Below are positions 32,714-42,500 of a DNA stretch of 64,000 nucleotides, piece after piece (positions within the stretch are counted from its first letter, which is position 1; each line of letters starts with the position of its first letter). Under the pieces are notes generated by a model. The model did not search any database. It saw nothing but the letters and a program-made list of their open reading frames with translations, and had not been told where the DNA came from. Position numbers and translations under genes: made by a program. Source of the stretch: G963663525 sp963663525 (GTDB lineage: Bacteria; Myxococcota_A; SURF-8; G963663525); NCBI GenBank assembly GCA_963663525.2, contig CAXXHC010000004.1:62001-126000 (forward strand), given 5' to 3'.

Positions 32714-35548
32714 TCAACCCTTTAGGTTATCGAGAGCTTGTCTCGCCCGGGAGGAAACTTCGGCGTTCCGATCCTTCGCAGCGCGTCTCAACGCTTCCAG
32801 GCTCTCCTTGCGACCGTCCAGCGTCCCCAACGCGACACACAACTGGACTTTAAGTCTCACGATGGCATCGTCCGAAGGTTTGACGAACAAGCCGGACAAC
32901 TTGGACTTGTACATCGCCGCCAGTCTGCGTGACGCGCTCAATTCAAAATGCATTCGCATACTCTCGTCGATATCTTTCAGGCGTGAAATGGCTTGCAACG
33001 TTTTTACAAGCACGTCCACATCATCCTTGTCGCTCTGGTTGTCCAGAACGGAAAGATAGTACCGGAGCAAATCCGTGTTCGTGCTTTTGAACTTGGAAAG
33101 GTAGTTCAATGCCGCCATTTTGACGGTTTTGTCGGCGTCACTCAAAGCTTGAATGGCATCGTTTTCACAGAATTCCGGTTCAATGGCAATCATTGCCTTA
33201 AGGGCTTCCCTGCGCACGATGGCGTTACCATGCTTCAACAAAGATCGGATGCGGTTGAAGGATTCGTTTTTCCCGATTTTAGAAAGAATTACGAGACAGT
33301 TGCGCAGGAAAAACCAGCGATTTTCGGAAGCGACCAGCTCGTTGTGTAAAAATGGGGTCGCTATCGGCCCGATCTCCACGAGAGAATCCACAAGCAGTTT
33401 TCGAACCCAGCGGTTTTCGTGGTTTTTCAATACATCCAACAACCAAGGAACGGCGTATTCATTCAACGCCACAAGCAACGAGGCAATGGAGCGGCATCGG
33501 TCGCGCTTTTGGGGGTCGAACCCATTGCGCAACTCGGCCAAAACCGCCTTTCCCGCCAGATACTCGAATAATTTTCGGGTGTTATCCCGCGTGAAGGTAT
33601 TGCCGTTTTCCATGTGGTGTTGTGCGATGAGCACGACACGCCGGATCAGGTCGTATTCCCTTTCCCGGTAAAGATGTGGAATCATGCGCCGTAAAAAACG
33701 GACTTCTTCGAGCAAGTCGAAGTCGGAAGTGGGATTTTCGAACTTGGCCAAGTGGGTATCGGGTTTAGCAACAAACGCCTCCGCCCGCTTGAGATCCTTG
33801 ACGCCTTCCTGTAAGCGCAGTGGAAGCACATCGAACAGGATCAGTTTTTCATTAAACAACAATTCTAAAGTGGCGTCGGCCTCCGGGTTTTCCTCCTCCC
33901 CCAGACGCCGAACAAGATGCCCCAAAACTCCTTCGAGGGCTGCCCGTTCACGTTCGATGGCCTTTTTTCGACTCTTCCTTTGCTCGGTATTCTTCAATTC
34001 TTCGAGTTTTTTCGAGCGATCGACCAACCTGTGGGCCACGGGCGTCAGGTTCGCCGGGTCGATGGAATCGACCATGTGGCGTTCGACCTCGCTTTCTTCG
34101 AATCCCAGCTTCTGTTTGAGTTCCTGCATCACGAGGTCGGCGTTGAGCAGCACGGCCAATAAAAACGCCGGGTTGCTCAGCGGATGCAGCGTATCGCGGA
34201 AGATCTGGAGTTTGATCTGCTTGAGTTCCTCAGCAGAAGCCTCTTTCAGCATCGGAATGACTTTGAGATCTTTGCGCAACCTGGATAGCGTCAATTCGGC
34301 CTGCCAGGGAAGATTCCGGTCGGAAGCAATGAATTCCTCGTCGAAAATCACCTGAACTTCGAAAATCTCCCGCTCGCGCAACAAGCGGCTGAACTCCTCG
34401 CCTTCCTTGAGCGAGTTTTCCTGAACGTTCGGTCGATACTCGCTGAGCAGGTCGATAAAACGGTCGAACTTGGCCTCGGTAATCGTGCGTTTGATCGAGA
34501 ACGATAACAGGCAGCGCCGGTTGAGGTACTCGAGAAACTTCGGCAAATACATTTCGATTACGACCAGCGGCATGGTTTCGCGGGCGGAAATCATCCGGTC
34601 GGTGATGCCTTCGATCAGGAGATCCTCGCTTTTCGCCTGTCCCCGCCGAACAAAGCTGATTTTCAACTTGTTTTGCAGCATTTTTCGGAAAAATGCGTAC
34701 AAACCTCTGCGGGCTTTGCGGGTCTCCGGGTGATTGGGATCGGCATAATATCCGGAACGCTGCACGGCTTTGGTGAAAAAGACCAGGAAGGCAAGAATAT
34801 TCTGTCGAGCCTCCGTGGCATTTTCCACTCCGGAAAAGTCGCTGGATGAGGCGGGAAGCTCAGCCAAACTTCGGGCTTCTTCGGGAAGCGCCACCTCCAA
34901 AAGTTTCTCGTCCGACGGGGCATTTCGTGCGAGCAGAGCACGAATAAAAGCCTGTTCGCCTTTCGGTTCACGAGGTTTCCGCTTCCGGGTTGCAGGTATG
35001 GGAAGCACGGTGCGTGTGCTATCCGGTGGAGTGGGCAGGTCGAAGTCTTTGGAATCGAAGGAACGGCCAGCGGGTGTAACTTTTTCCGGCAATACGACGG
35101 CAGCAACTGGCGGTGTCGCTTGAGGATTTTGAAGCTGCTCGATCTCCTTGGAAAGTTCGAAACTGAACGAGCTTTCTTCTCCCGACTGGGTGAGTTCTTC
35201 GGGAAGACTGGCATAGCGATGGCGAATCAGCACCTGTTTGATGCGCCCGATTTGGTCGGTCGTCAGCAAGTCCAGATGAAATAGCGTATACACATGGGAG
35301 GCTCCCGGTGTGGACATCACCGAGGCGATTTTCGCACAGGTTTCGAAATCGTTGCTGTCGGGAAGCACGAAATGAAGCTGCTTCCATTGTCCGGGTTTGG
35401 CTTGAGGATGGGTCGGAGCAACAAACTGGTGGTGGTCCAGGTAACGAGCCTTGACTTTTTCCAACTCTTCGATCGTCTCGATGACAACCGTCAGAACGGG
35501 TTCCCGACGCCAGTTGGAGCGTTCGGATATAGGTCCGTAAAATATCAT
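32714..35548 (-). CDS. HEAT-repeat protein of unknown function
   Basis: This 944-residue protein starts at 35548, with GGAAGG 11 nt upstream. The N-terminal about 115 residues are a compact alpha/beta domain of uncertain family (ETIEELEKVKARYLDHHQFV). Residues 140-215 are a Pro/Gln-rich linker. The middle is a large helical region with Lys/Arg/Glu-rich segments (RKSRKKAIERERAALEG). The last about 250 residues are HEAT-type repeats (ENRWVRKLLVDSLVEIGPIA, AIVRREALKAMIAI). HEAT solenoids are protein-interaction scaffolds. It lies alone between IS elements. No catalytic motif is visible. Confidence 0.55.
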   Translation of the reverse strand: MIFYGPISERSNWRREPVLTVVIETIEELEKVKARYLDHHQFVAPTHPQAKPGQWKQLHFVLPDSNDFETCAKIASVMSTPGASHVYTLFHLDLLTTDQIGRIKQVLIRHRYASLPEELTQSGEESSFSFELSKEIEQLQNPQATPPVAAVVLPEKVTPAGRSFDSKDFDLPTPPDSTRTVLPIPATRKRKPREPKGEQAFIRALLARNAPSDEKLLEVALPEEARSLAELPASSSDFSGVENATEARQNILAFLVFFTKAVQRSGYYADPNHPETRKARRGLYAFFRKMLQNKLKISFVRRGQAKSEDLLIEGITDRMISARETMPLVVIEMYLPKFLEYLNRRCLLSFSIKRTITEAKFDRFIDLLSEYRPNVQENSLKEGEEFSRLLREREIFEVQVIFDEEFIASDRNLPWQAELTLSRLRKDLKVIPMLKEASAEELKQIKLQIFRDTLHPLSNPAFLLAVLLNADLVMQELKQKLGFEESEVERHMVDSIDPANLTPVAHRLVDRSKKLEELKNTEQRKSRKKAIERERAALEGVLGHLVRRLGEEENPEADATLELLFNEKLILFDVLPLRLQEGVKDLKRAEAFVAKPDTHLAKFENPTSDFDLLEEVRFLRRMIPHLYREREYDLIRRVVLIAQHHMENGNTFTRDNTRKLFEYLAGKAVLAELRNGFDPQKRDRCRSIASLLVALNEYAVPWLLDVLKNHENRWVRKLLVDSLVEIGPIATPFLHNELVASENRWFFLRNCLVILSKIGKNESFNRIRSLLKHGNAIVRREALKAMIAIEPEFCENDAIQALSDADKTVKMAALNYLSKFKSTNTDLLRYYLSVLDNQSDKDDVDVLVKTLQAISRLKDIDESMRMHFELSASRRLAAMYKSKLSGLFVKPSDDAIVRLKVQLCVALGTLDGRKESLEALRRAAKDRNAEVSSRARQALDNLKG

Positions 35549-35787
35549 CGTCGCCGTAACCTTCCAGCGAATCCGCAGGGAACCTCCCCCCGTTCCGGAT
35601 AGCTGAAAATTGTGGTGAAATGCGGGTTTTCGGCGGACTCATACTCCGTGCATTCCGGCGAAAACCCACGCACTTTCGACTATAAACGAATTTCCCGTTT
35701 CGCACAACAGGACGTCGCTTAAACGTGCTTTACAAAAAACTACCCATTGAACGGGATCCGGAAAATTCTTCCTGCCGGTGGCATCTA

Positions 35788-37008
35788 GTGCATCATTCGT
35801 GTTGAATCGATGAGTATTTTCGAGTACAATATCTCCATTTACTGTAGAATATTGAATGGAGAAGATAATGGCCAAATATTATATCGTTCGTCTCACGGAT
35901 AAGGAAAGGGAGTACCTTGAGGCTCTGGTGAAAAAAGGGCGCACGGCGGCTTACAAGATCCGTCATGCTCACGTATTGCTGGCGGTGGATGCTGACGGTC
36001 CGGGCTGGATTGACGAAAAAGCCGCCGAAGCCTACGGATGCCATGCCTCGACGGTGGCCCAGATTCGGCAACGCTTCGTCGAACGCGGACTTGAAGGCGC
36101 GTTGAATCGAAAGAAGCAGGAGCGTCCTTCCAGAAAACGCAAACTAGACGGCGAGGGAGAGGCCGTTCTGATCGCTCAGGCCTGCTCGCCGCCACCCGAG
36201 GGTCGCTCGCGCTGGAGTTTGAAAATGTTGGCCGACCGCCTTGTGGAGTTAAATGTCGTGGATTCCATCTCGCCTCAAACGGTGATGGAGACACTTAAAA
36301 AAATGAATGTAAGCCTCACCTGAAACGGATGTGGTGCATTCCTCCGAAAGCGAATGCCGAATTCGTAGCACGCATGGAAGACGTGCTGGATGTGTACAAA
36401 CGCCCTTACGATCCATCCATGCCCCTGGTGTGCATGGACGAGCAACCGGTGCAGTTGATCCGAGAAACACGGGTTCCGGTCCCCGTCGCCCCCGGTCATC
36501 CGGCTCGGTTCGATTCCGAATACGAACGAAACGGGACGGCGGCGATCTTCCTGTTTACGGAGCCTTTGGGATCGTGGCGGCGGGTGGAAGCACGCGAGCG
36601 CAGGACGAAGAAGGATTGGGCACAGGAAGTCAAAACCTTGCTGGAAGTGGATTATCCGGACGCCGAAAAGGTCGTGCTGGTCATGGATAATCTGAACACA
36701 CACAGCGTCGGTTCGTTGTACGAAGCGTTCGAACCGGAAGAGGCGCGGCGGCTGACACGCAGATTGGAGATCCATCACACGCCGAAACATGGAAGCTGGT
36801 TGAATATCGCCGAGTGCGAATTGTCGGCCATGACACGGCAGTGCTTGTCGCGACGGATCGGTGAGATCAACAACATGCGCAAAGAAATCAAGGCATGGGA
36901 ACGAAACCGAAACAAATGTCAAATCGGCGTCGACTGGCGTTTCACAACCGAAAATGCTCGTATCAAACTCAAATCTCTATACCCCGCTTTTCTATCCGAA
37001 TGATCCAC
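35788..37008 (+). mobile_element. IS630-family element with TA target duplication
   Basis: Ends GTGCATCATTCG and (complement) GTGGATCATTCG, 11 of 12 matching, are flanked by TA on both sides (35786-35787 and 37009-37010). This is the IS630/mariner target signature. The element is 1221 bp. Confidence 0.85.
35868..37003 (+). pseudogene. IS630-family transposase, split by an A7 frameshift
   Basis: Two frames together form one transposase. The first (35868-36323) has the HTH part (AAEAYGCHASTVAQIRQRFV) with GGAG 6 nt before ATG. The second (36329-37003) has the DDE catalytic core (LVCMDEQPVQLIRE, VLVMDNLNTHSVGSLYEA, HTPKHGSWLNIAECELSA). They join by a -1 shift on a run of seven A at about 36297-36303. 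A7 slippery runs drive programmed frameshifting in many ISs, so the protein may still be made rather than being a dead gene. Confidence 0.75.
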
Positions 37009-37186
37009 TAGGCTACAATTCGTATTGAATTCATCCCTCCCGTAGCCAAAGTCATCTCATTCTCGAATGTTAAAATTCATTTAAGTCATTTTCACGTCCG
37101 CTCCAGCATTCAGATCGTTAAACATTTGTTTTTAATTGGTTTTTTATGCAACAGAAATATACTCTCCATTTTCTTCCCTTTCCATA

Positions 37187-37202
37187 TTAATGAAAATTAA
37201 TT
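37187..37202. promoter_or_regulatory. possible Fur-type operator upstream of the heme-receptor-like gene
   Basis: ATTAAT-GAAA-ATTAAT is a palindrome 85 bp before ATG of the receptor, in an AT-rich leader (37030-37280) with no gene. Iron-responsive control would fit the locus, but the match to a Fur box is only approximate and no cobalamin-riboswitch signature was seen. Confidence 0.25.
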
Positions 37203-37286
37203 CGACATCCCCCCTTTCGAACTTTAAGAAAAGAGCGAACACAATGAAGTCACTCCAAATTACTATATAGGAAGCAGGAGTTAGTT

Positions 37287-39455
37287 ATGTCGAAACCCGT
37301 TTCATCCTTGGTCGCATCGTTCTTTGTAATCGCTCTCTGCCTTGGATCGGTTCCGAATCTCAGCCACGCCGAAACTTCGTCCGAAGACGTTCAACCTCCC
37401 GCCTCTGCTCCTTCCCCCGAACCGGAAGTGGTCATGGAAGGTTCGAAGCCTGTAGAGAAGGCTTCGCAGGAATCCGCGCAAGCTACTGAAAAAACAAGAA
37501 AATCCGCCGCCGAACCCGACGAGGCGATCCCCGCCGAGGAAATCGTCGTCACCGCCAACCGCCGGGCTTCGTCCTGGAAAGACGCCGGGGCAATGGTGAG
37601 CGTGATCGAGAAGGAAGACATCGAACACTCCCCGGCCAAGACGCTGGACGAGTTCCTCGTGCGCGTCCCCAGCGTGTCCTACAAACGCACCCACATCGCC
37701 GAATGCGGTCCTGGTCGTGAAATCACTCTGCGCGGTATTTCCGAGCAAAAAAGGACACTTATCCTGGTGGACGGCATCCCGATGAACGAGGTCAACGGTG
37801 CAGTCAACTGGTCGATGATTCCCAAAGAATCCGTCGAGCGCATCGAAATCGTGCGTGGTCCGATGTCGGCGCTGTACGGTTCCGGCGCGATGGGCGGCGT
37901 GATTCACATCATCACCAAGAAACCGAAAAAACCGAACGAAACCATGCTTAAAGGAGGGTACGGCAGCCTCAGCACCACCACGGCAGCACTTCTGCAACGG
38001 GGCAAATTCGACAAGGTGGGCTACTCCGTCGGCGGCAGCCTGTACCACTCCAACGGGTACGTCCAGGCCAAACCCGAACAGGACTACCACGTGAAAAACA
38101 GGCGCACGGACGTCAGCCTGAACGGCTCCTTGTTCGTGGAACCGGACGACAAATCCCTCCTCACGCTGGGACTCAACTACGTGAACGAGGATTACAGCCG
38201 GGGTCTGAGAAAAACCGACCAGAGAAACGCCACCACGGCATTTCGACTGGCTTACGAACGGGAAATGGCGGATGACGCCAACCTCAGCGCGGCCATTTTT
38301 ATGCAAAAGGTCGAACGCAACGTGGTGTTGAGCGCACGACCCGACTACAAGACGATGGATCACACCGAGTACAGCGATTCCGTCAAATACGGCCAGGTGT
38401 TTCAGACCGACTTCAAGGTCGCCGACTTCAATCGCATCACGGTGGGCGTCGATTCGTCGTACTTCACGATGGACAAACACAACGAGTACGACACCTCCGA
38501 CAGAGAAGGAAAAGCCAAGGGCAATCAACTACTTAGTTCGATTTTCGCCCAGGACGAAATGACCTTCAAGACCGGCAAGCACAAGTTCCTGCTGACTCCC
38601 GGTTTCCGTCTGGATTACGTGCGCAGCGGCGACGGCCAAAACGTCGATACCGACCCCGCACCCTTCGAACCGCTGGATGAAAAGTACCAGGACCGCTCCT
38701 GGATCGCGATCAACCCGAAGCTCGCCTTCGTCTACCGTTACGACCGCTGGACCACGTTGCGGGCATCGGCGGGGCGTTCGTTCGCCGCACCGACGCTGTT
38801 CGAACTGTACACGGTCTTTACACGCGGTCCGATGCAGACCTTCAGCAACCCGGAACTCGACCCGGAAAGAGCATGGTCCTCCGAAATCGGTTGGGATCAG
38901 TGGTATTTGAAGAATCTGTATAGCCGGGTGACGGCCTATTACACCTTCGGGGAGAACTTCATCGGTTCGCGGAAAATCAACGACAATCAGTACGAAATGG
39001 CCAACATCACCAAAATCCAGGTCATGGGCGTGGACACGGAACTACATTTCGACATCAACCCCATGTGGTCGGTATACGGCGGCTATACCTTTAATTATTC
39101 CAAGATCTTGGAAGACGAAGGCGATTCGACGAACGAAGGCAACATGATGCCCTTCGAACCAAAGCACCGGGCGCGCGTGGGCGTGGTCTTCCAATACCTG
39201 GAGTGGATCGTCGCCGACTTCTCCGCCCGCTACGAAGGCGAGCGCTATACAGACCTCGGCAACTCGGAAGACACCCGCCTCAAGGACTATGTGTTGTTGG
39301 ACCTTACATTGTCAGGGAAGATCGTCGAGCAGGTCCGTTGGACACTGGTCGCCGAGAACCTGCTAAACAAACGTTACGCCGTGTACAGCGTGCCCAGCGA
39401 AACGTCCGAAGCGCCGGGATTGCTGGTCAGTGGGTCCGTGACTTTGGAGTTCTAA
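37287..39455 (+). CDS. TonB-dependent outer-membrane receptor, heme/tetrapyrrole type (HmuR-like)
   Basis: This 722-residue protein has a signal peptide (1-28), then an acidic Pro/Glu-rich spacer and a TonB-box-like EEIVVTANRR near residue 85. Plug domain: VPSVSYKRTHIAECGPGREI, TLILVDGIPMNEVNGAV, VERIEIVRGPMSALYGSGAM and GGVIHIITKKP. The barrel ends in VSGSVTLEF with terminal Phe. A FAAPTLFELY...NPELDPE segment resembles the FRAP/NPNL region of heme receptors. It heads the hmuRSUV-like locus, so heme or another tetrapyrrole is the expected substrate rather than cobalamin. The Shine-Dalgarno is CAGGAG. Confidence 0.8.
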   Translation: MSKPVSSLVASFFVIALCLGSVPNLSHAETSSEDVQPPASAPSPEPEVVMEGSKPVEKASQESAQATEKTRKSAAEPDEAIPAEEIVVTANRRASSWKDAGAMVSVIEKEDIEHSPAKTLDEFLVRVPSVSYKRTHIAECGPGREITLRGISEQKRTLILVDGIPMNEVNGAVNWSMIPKESVERIEIVRGPMSALYGSGAMGGVIHIITKKPKKPNETMLKGGYGSLSTTTAALLQRGKFDKVGYSVGGSLYHSNGYVQAKPEQDYHVKNRRTDVSLNGSLFVEPDDKSLLTLGLNYVNEDYSRGLRKTDQRNATTAFRLAYEREMADDANLSAAIFMQKVERNVVLSARPDYKTMDHTEYSDSVKYGQVFQTDFKVADFNRITVGVDSSYFTMDKHNEYDTSDREGKAKGNQLLSSIFAQDEMTFKTGKHKFLLTPGFRLDYVRSGDGQNVDTDPAPFEPLDEKYQDRSWIAINPKLAFVYRYDRWTTLRASAGRSFAAPTLFELYTVFTRGPMQTFSNPELDPERAWSSEIGWDQWYLKNLYSRVTAYYTFGENFIGSRKINDNQYEMANITKIQVMGVDTELHFDINPMWSVYGGYTFNYSKILEDEGDSTNEGNMMPFEPKHRARVGVVFQYLEWIVADFSARYEGERYTDLGNSEDTRLKDYVLLDLTLSGKIVEQVRWTLVAENLLNKRYAVYSVPSETSEAPGLLVSGSVTLEF

Positions 39456-39491
39456 GCCTTGATTTCGTGAAACGCAGAACGTAAGTATTGG

Positions 39492-39525
39492 GGTGTCGGG
39501 CCGATTTTCAGCCCGACGCCTTTTT
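39492..39525 (+). terminator. intrinsic terminator or attenuator between receptor and chelatase genes
   Basis: A 10-bp stem (GGTGTCGGGC with GCCCGACGCC, one GU pair), a 9-nt loop, then TTTTT. It lies between the TonB receptor gene and the CobN-like gene, so expression of the two may be uncoupled or depend on read-through. Confidence 0.65.
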
Positions 39526-39589
39526 GTCGTTTTAAGGACGAACAATCCTCGTCCCACAACCGATTGCAATTGCAACAGATTGGGAACCG

Positions 39590-42500
39590 ATGAAAACTCT
39601 ATCCTCCGTATTCTTCCTGCTGATGCTGTGTCTTCCCGCGTTTGCCCAATCGGAAGCCCCCAAACAAGGAGAACTTCTGCGCTTCGGCGTGGTCGGCATG
39701 GGGGGCGGGGCGTTTCAATCTCTCAAAGCCCACGAAAAGGAACTGAACCTCGAACTGGAACACTACCGGGGCGAGCGTTTCCGCCAGACTCCGACGCTGG
39801 ACCTCTCCGATCGGGATCTGATTTTCGTCTCGTTTGCCAGTGGAGACATGGAAAAGGAGTATAAACAGATACTTGGCGCATCTTTGGCAAAGAACCCGCA
39901 ACAGAAAATCTTCTGCGTTGGGCCGTTGCCGATCTGCCACAACTGGCAACGCTGGATCGGTGAAGACAAGGTGCGCATCGACGAAACGCTGGCCCGCTAC
40001 TACGGGCTTTCAAAAGAGTCGATGAAAAACATGCTGCTCTATGCGCTGATTCACTATTTCGAACGTCCGGGAGAGGTGGAACCTCCCGGCACGGGAAAGC
40101 TCGTGCGCATTTTCCATCCTGATTACGGGGAGTTGGACGATATCGACGCCTATTGGGCGCAGGCGGAAAAAAGCGGTTGGAGTCGCGAGAAAAGCCCGCG
40201 CGTCGCGCTAGGCACTTGGCGGCACCACCTCATTTTCCACCAGCCGAAGGTCGTCGAAGCCCTGATTCGCGAGTTGGAAAAGCTGGGGATTGCCGCCGTA
40301 AGCTTCGTGGCGGACGATCCCAGCTTCAGGGAAAACCTGGAGTCCTTCAAGTCGGATCTCGTCATAATGAATTCCCACACGCGCGAACCTCCGGTATTCT
40401 GGGACAAACTGGGCGTACCGCGCCTCCATGCGATGTGGTTCACCGACGAATCCATCGCCGAATGGCGTAAAAGCAACCAGCCAGGCATGAAGAAATCGGG
40501 CATGTTTCACCTGCTCGTCTCGGCGGAACTCAAGGGTGCGACCGAGTGCCTGACCGCCGGAGGCACCGAACACGGCGGCGACAGCGGTGAGGAGATCGTT
40601 CCCATTCCCGACCGCATCCGGCGCATCGCGACCCGGGCGAAATCCTGGATCGACCTGCGTCGCACCGCCAACAAAGACAAGAATATCGCCATCATGATCT
40701 ACGATCGGCAGGTGGACAAGTCCGGCCTGATGAGCGGTCCGGCCCACAGCCTCAACGCCCCGGAAAGCATGGTGCGGTTCTTGAACGAAATGAAAACAAG
40801 GGGTTACAGCCTCGACCACCTGCCCGCCGATGCCGAGGAATTGTTGAGCTGGATCGTGGACCATGGCCGCCAGATGGGTACCTGGGAACCGGGTTCGCTG
40901 GACAAACTGGCCCGTAGCGGACACGCAATACTGATTCCCGAAGATCGCTACCGGCTCTGGTTCGAGGAAAAAGTTCCGCAATGGCGGCGAAACGAGATGA
41001 TCGAGCAATGGGGAGAGCCTCCCGGAAAGTTGATGGTCTGGCAAGACAAGGGCAAGCGTTATCTCGTATTGCCGAAAATCGATCTGGGTAAAGTGATTCT
41101 GATGGCCCAGCCGCCCAAGGGCGAAACCATCACTTCGACCACCAAGGAACAAAGTCCCGACGAAAGCCTGCTGCCCCCGACCCACCATTTTCTCGCCACG
41201 TATTTCTGGCTTCAGGAGTCATTCCATGCCGACGCGGTGGTGCATTTCGGCTCCCACGGCACAGAGTGGCTGTATCCCGGCAAGCAGGCCGTGCTTTCCC
41301 GCTCGGACTGGAGCGACATGCTGCTGGGCGATATGCCCAACGTCAACCCCTGGCTGGCCAGCAACAGCGCCGAACTGCTGCCCTGCAAACGTCGGGCGCG
41401 GGCGGTGACGGTCGATTTCATGCCGCCGCCGTTGATGGAGGCGGGGCTGTCGGACGAACTGATGAACCTGGAATCGGCCATCGGAAAATTCAACACGCTC
41501 GAAGAGGGCGCACTGAAAAACAAGTTCGCCGCGTCCATCACCGAACAGGTAAAAGCCAACCGCCTCGACCGGGATCTGTCGCTGGAGATTCCCCCGGACG
41601 ACACGATAGGAACCGAGGCGGTCGCAAAAGTATCGCAATACCTGCACGACCTAAGCAACGAATACGTCCCGGCAAGTATGCACGTGCTGGGCGAGCCTCC
41701 CGCCGAGGACGTCCGCATTCCCTACCTGGTGCATTGCATGGGCAAACGTTTCTATCGCGCCGCCGGGCCTCTGTTCGGACTGAACGCCGAAAAGCCGGAA
41801 GACGTCCGAAAACTCAAGGAAAAAGGCGCGGAGATCCTGCGCTCGATGTTCCTTCAGAAATTGACGCCGACGGAAGCCGTCAAAGCCGCCGGGGGAAACC
41901 CCACCGAAGCGAACCTTCCCGAAGCCTTCACCGAAAGCCTGGAAATGGTCATGGAAATGAATCGCGGCCTGGATCGAGCACCCGACGAAATCTCCAGGAT
42001 TTTCGATGCCTTGGACGGCAAGTACATCCTGCCGGGACCGTCCGGCAATCCCGAACGAAACCCCGGCGTACTGCCCACCGGACGCAACATGTTCGTGCTC
42101 AATCCGGAGGAGTTGCCATCGCGCTCTTCGTGGGAGTTAGGCACGAAACTGATGCGCGAATACCTGGCCCAGCATTACAAATCCAAGGGCCGCTATCCGA
42201 AAAAGATCGCGTTTAGCCTCGTACCTTTCACTACTTACAGCGATTACGGCATTATCGAATCCCAGATTCTGTACCTGATGGGCATCCGGCCCGTCTGGGA
42301 CGCCAAGAACCGCGTGCGGAACGTGGAACTGATTCCCTCCGAAGAACTGGGCCGCCCGCGCATCGACGTGTTTTTATCGGCCCGCAGCATCTACCGGGAC
42401 GAGTTGCCCTCGATGATGAAGCTGTTGGACAAGGCCATCCGGCTGGCGGCGACGCTCGACGAAAAGGACAACTTCCTGTACCGAAACAGCCAAAAAGTGC

